From NCBI GenBank assembly GCA_937901435.1, contig CALGTJ010000710.1:1-7595 (forward strand): a stretch of 7,595 nucleotides of DNA, in the 5' to 3' direction. A program made the translations under genes and the position numbers. The notes beneath the pieces are model-generated. The model was not told the DNA's origin, searched no databases, and was given only the letters and a program-made list of their open reading frames with translations. Every line of letters begins with the position of its first letter. Positions within the stretch are counted from its first letter, which is position 1. This stretch comes from an uncultured Rhodobacter sp. (GTDB taxonomy: Bacteria; Pseudomonadota; Alphaproteobacteria; Rhodobacterales; Rhodobacteraceae). Positions 7,102 through 7,595 of this stretch are shown here, piece by piece.

Positions 7102-7595
7102 ATGATAAACGCCGATTTTCAGATCCTTTTGCCAGAGGTGCTGTTGGCGGTCTACGCCATGGCAGCCCTGCTGATCGCAGTTTACACTGGCAAGGACAAA
7201 CTGGCCTCTGTGCTGGTTTGGGCGACCTCTGCTGTCTTTGCCTTGCTTGCATTGTGGATCGGTCTGGGAGGCGAGGGCAGCAACCCGGCCTTTGGCGGCA
7301 TGTTCGTTGACGACGGGTTCTCGCGCTTTGCCAAGGTGGTGATCCTTGTCTCTGCGGCCTCTGTTTTGATGATGAGCGAAAGCTGGTTGAGCAAACGCAA
7401 CCTGCTGCGATTCGAGTTTCCCATCCTGATCTCTCTGGGCGTGGTGGGGATGATGGTCATGGTCTCTGCCGGAGACTTGATCACCCTCTACATGGGGTTG
7501 GAACTGCAATCACTGGCGCTTTATGTGGTGGCTGCGATGCGCCGCGACAGTATCAAGTCGACAGAGGCCGGGCTGAAATACTTTGTGCTTGGTGC
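7102..7595 (+). CDS. nuoN: NADH-quinone oxidoreductase subunit N (NuoN/Nqo14), 3' partial
   Basis: Proximal antiporter-like proton-pumping subunit (ND2). The frame runs from ATG 7102 off the window end, giving 164 complete codons of a protein usually near 480 residues. The N-terminus, [20 protein letters not shown], is typical of the family. The conserved [15 protein letters not shown] contains Glu134 (E. coli Glu133), and GLKYFVLGA contains Lys159 (E. coli Lys158), both on the proton path. Four hydrophobic segments are seen before the cut. The start is one base after the nuoM stop. No clear Shine-Dalgarno is visible (only GAG at 7091-7093), so translation probably depends on coupling to nuoM. 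The second codon is ATA, rare in GC-rich alphaproteobacteria. Confidence 0.97.
   Translation, partial: MINADFQILLPEVLLAVYAMAALLIAVYTGKDKLASVLVWATSAVFALLALWIGLGGEGSNPAFGGMFVDDGFSRFAKVVILVSAASVLMMSESWLSKRNLLRFEFPILISLGVVGMMVMVSAGDLITLYMGLELQSLALYVVAAMRRDSIKSTEAGLKYFVLG

Noticed and set aside
1..7595. Promoters, tRNA/rRNA genes, CRISPR arrays, insertion sequences or att sites
   Set aside because: No direct-repeat array, transposase frame, tRNA-like segment or non-coding stretch longer than 6 bases (or about 120 bases if the small ORF at 2965 is discounted) is present to hold them.

Overview
The window is the 3' part of a respiratory complex I (NADH:quinone oxidoreductase, nuo/nqo) operon. All genes lie on the + strand, and both ends of the window cut through genes. 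The order is nuoH (5' end missing), a methyltransferase-like ORF, nuoI, a carboxymuconolactone decarboxylase (CMD)-like ORF, nuoJ, a probable 42-residue membrane microprotein, nuoK, nuoL, nuoM and nuoN (3' end missing).

The likely source is an alphaproteobacterium of the Rhodobacterales (Rhodobacter/Paracoccus/Roseobacter type). Three things point there: the sequences of the Nuo subunits, a long NuoL with a His-rich hydrophilic insertion, and unrelated small ORFs placed between nuo genes. Such unidentified reading frames are known in the Rhodobacter capsulatus and Paracoccus denitrificans complex I clusters. Genus and species cannot be assigned from this window.

Region by region: 2-691 encodes the quinone-site membrane subunit NuoH. 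698-1465 encodes the methyltransferase-like protein. 1462-1956 encodes the NuoI ferredoxin-like subunit with two [4Fe-4S] motifs. 1953-2357 encodes the CMD-like protein. 2354-2962 is nuoJ. 2965-3093 is the putative microprotein. 3080-3385 is nuoK. 3391-5529, 5529-7100 and 7102-7595 are the three antiporter-like proton-pumping subunits nuoL, nuoM and nuoN.

Genes are packed end to end with no intergenic gap above 6 bases. Three successive junctions (methyltransferase/nuoI, nuoI/CMD, CMD/nuoJ) are ATGA overlaps, so the two accessory genes are locked into translational coupling with core subunits. No promoter, terminator, RNA gene, mobile element or CRISPR array is visible. Promoter and terminator presumably lie outside the window.

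NuoI passes electrons from the peripheral arm towards quinone at the NuoH interface. NuoH, J, K, N, M and L form the membrane arm that couples this to proton translocation. The three non-nuo ORFs are the least explained part; accessory or assembly roles are an inference from their position only.
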